Below are positions 6,392-7,058 of a stretch of 7,058 bases of DNA, piece after piece (within the stretch, counting starts at the first letter, position 1; the number at the start of each line of letters is the position of its first letter). Below the pieces are notes generated by a model. The model had not been told where the DNA came from. It worked only from the letters and a program-made list of their open reading frames with translations, and did not search any database. The DNA is from Methanosarcina sp. (GTDB taxonomy: Archaea > Halobacteriota > Methanosarcinia > Methanosarcinales > Methanosarcinaceae). The DNA lies in assembly GCA_013330315.1 (NCBI GenBank), contig DUIO01000054.1, forward strand, positions 4,669 to 11,726. Direction: 5' to 3'. A program made the translations under genes and the position numbers.

Positions 6392-6449
6392 TTAACATAA
6401 TCTATATTAACATAATTTATAAGACCTGGCATAATCTATAAGATCTTGC
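6392..6449. repeat. Short direct repeats built on CATAAT(C/T)TATA
   Basis: TTAACATAATCTATA (6392-6406) is followed directly by TTAACATAATTTATA (6407-6421), differing at one base. CATAATTTATAAGACCTGGC (6411-6430) then recurs as CATAATCTATAAGATCTTGC (6430-6449), differing at three. The CATAAT cores start at 6396, 6411 and 6430. They lie 70-125 bases upstream of the DUF460 start, just behind its TATA box, where an activator or repressor could bind. Confidence 0.55.
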
Positions 6450-6494
6450 TTTTTAACCCTGTACGCTTAATTTTAAAATTTTAATTACTTGTGA

Positions 6495-6510
6495 ATTTTT
6501 CCGGAAAAAT
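6495..6510. repeat. Perfect 16-bp palindrome ATTTTTCCGGAAAAAT
   Basis: The sequence equals its own reverse complement over 16 bases, with a CCGG core flanked by T5 and A5. It lies about 170 bases upstream of the DUF460 start. It may be a dimeric regulator's site or an incidental product of AT-rich composition. Confidence 0.5.
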
Positions 6511-6785
6511 ATACTTTAATTGACCTTTTTCCACGATTAACCTTTTCATTGAGATAAAATTATTAACTCCCTGAAAGCAGTGAACTTGAATATTTCAAAG
6601 ATAACCCTTATTTTGCTGGCAAAAATTCACAATACTATAAAAGAATTATTTGTATTATAAAAGAATGGAAATAAATATCAGTATTAAGTCTACTCTAGCC
6701 CTTTAATTCGTAACAGAACACGACAGAAGTAATATATGCAAATACCATGAATTTATGTAAACACCAGGAACTCGGGACTACCTCG

Positions 6786-6894
6786 AAAAAGTATAAAAAA
6801 GGAATTAAGAGTTTTCAAACAGGATATAAAATTTAATACACAACAATTTAAGGCAATAGGTTATGTTTTTGTAAAAATATTCTCTATCCTGTTT
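6786..6894 (-). terminator. Inverted repeat and T-tracts beyond the right-edge gene
   Basis: TATCCTGTTT (6885-6894) and AAACAGGATA (6817-6826) are perfect 10-bp inverted repeats 58 bases apart, starting only eight bases beyond the stop of the right-edge gene. After them, reading on the - strand, come runs of six and five T residues (complement of 6795-6800 and 6786-6790). Together they make a plausible terminator region. The wide loop leaves open a structured 3' UTR or a small RNA. Confidence 0.4.
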
Positions 6895-6902
6895 AAGGTA
6901 GC

Positions 6903-7058
6903 TTAATTTTTATCTGACAACTTCGTTTTAATGTCAGTATCTTTACGGTTTTTTACTCCCGGATCTGTTTCAACATTTTCCGATTCAACGTTTTCTGTTT
7001 CAATGTCTTCCGATTCAATATTTTCCAATTCAATATCTTCTGCTTCAAATTCTTCTGC
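6903..7058 (-). CDS. C-terminal end of an unidentified protein with acidic pentapeptide repeats (partial)
   Basis: The - strand is open from the right edge for 51 codons to a TAA at 6903-6905; the start lies outside the window. The visible end begins AEEF, then five consecutive five-residue units of pattern Glu-x-Glu-(Asp/Asn)-(Ile/Val): EAEDI, ELENI, ESEDI, ETENV, ESENV, then ETD. A short basic, hydrophilic tail follows (PGVKNRKDTDIKTKLSDKN). The DNA repeats with the protein in 15-bp units (6972-7046), and units 3-4 and 5-6 also match as a 30-bp pair, which points to duplication. Substitutions keep the frame and the acidic pattern, supporting real coding. The tail is probably an unstructured or extended acidic segment; the rest of the protein, and so its function, cannot be known here. 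An inverted repeat and T-tracts follow the stop. Confidence 0.75.
   Translation of the reverse strand, partial: AEEFEAEDIELENIESEDIETENVESENVETDPGVKNRKDTDIKTKLSDKN
6972..7046 (-). repeat. Five tandem 15-bp coding repeats
   Basis: On the - strand the units are GAAGCAGAAGATATT, GAATTGGAAAATATT, GAATCGGAAGACATT, GAAACAGAAAACGTT and GAATCGGAAAATGTT, each encoding one acidic pentapeptide. A degenerate sixth unit begins GAAACAGAT. A 15-bp unit keeps the frame whatever the copy number, so length changes between strains would be tolerated. Confidence 0.8.

Larger units (their letters stand above)
6333..6902. other. AT-rich intergenic region upstream of the DUF460 gene
   Basis: About 570 bases between two genes on the - strand, with no frame that looks coding. 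It contains the DUF460 promoter, short direct repeats built on CATAAT (6392-6449), a 16-bp perfect palindrome (6495-6510), TATAAAAGAAT repeated 20 bp apart (6636-6646 and 6656-6666), a T-tract terminator and a long-range inverted repeat near the right end. Confidence 0.6.

Noticed and set aside
6912..7058. CRISPR-like or satellite array at the right edge
   Set aside because: The 15-bp periodicity is explained by in-frame pentapeptide coding repeats; there are no spacers.
1..7058. Defence island, CRISPR system or other multi-gene system
   Set aside because: Genes are widely spaced, mostly single transcription units of housekeeping or surface type, and no effector, transposase, integrase or toxin-antitoxin pair is present.

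Overview
The window looks like archaeal chromosome, most likely from a Methanosarcina-type methanogen. The genes are protein families typical of Euryarchaeota: a two-domain COG2433/DUF460 RNase H-fold protein, a KH-less beta-CASP ribonuclease of the aCPSF2 kind, and a secreted protein ending in a PGF-CTERM archaeosortase signal. They are separated by long, AT-rich intergenic stretches with archaeal TATA-like boxes and T-tract terminators. The genus is an inference from gene types and layout; there is no rRNA or other marker to prove it.

Layout. 1-552: AT-rich non-coding DNA with a nested palindrome, a 17-bp tandem repeat and, just before the first gene, a promoter with a palindrome near its expected start. 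553-1056 (+): universal stress protein with an intact ATP-binding motif. 1057-1510: intergenic, with a T-rich terminator and a compact inverted-repeat element. 1511-2761 (+): beta-CASP metallo-beta-lactamase RNase with every catalytic motif present. 2762-3046: spacer between convergent genes. 3047-3787 (-): secreted, sequon-rich surface protein anchored through PGF-CTERM. 3788-4331: leader and spacer, with two identical TATA-like boxes on the + strand and no gene behind them. 4332-6326 (-): DUF460/COG2433 protein. 6327-6902: AT-rich spacer with several repeats and palindromes. 6903-7058 (-): the last 51 codons of a gene running off the right edge; its tail is five near-perfect acidic pentapeptide repeats.

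How the genes relate. No operon is visible: each gene is separated from the next by hundreds of bases and has its own candidate promoter or terminator. The beta-CASP RNase and the DUF460 protein are both likely nucleic-acid enzymes, but they lie apart and on opposite strands. The stress protein and surface protein are independent units.

No mobile element, CRISPR array, tRNA or rRNA was found. The most interesting items are the duplicated RNase H-like fold with two apparently complete acidic triads in the DUF460 protein, the edge-truncated pentapeptide-repeat protein, and several uncharacterised repeats in the spacers. I do not see a convincing new multi-gene system.
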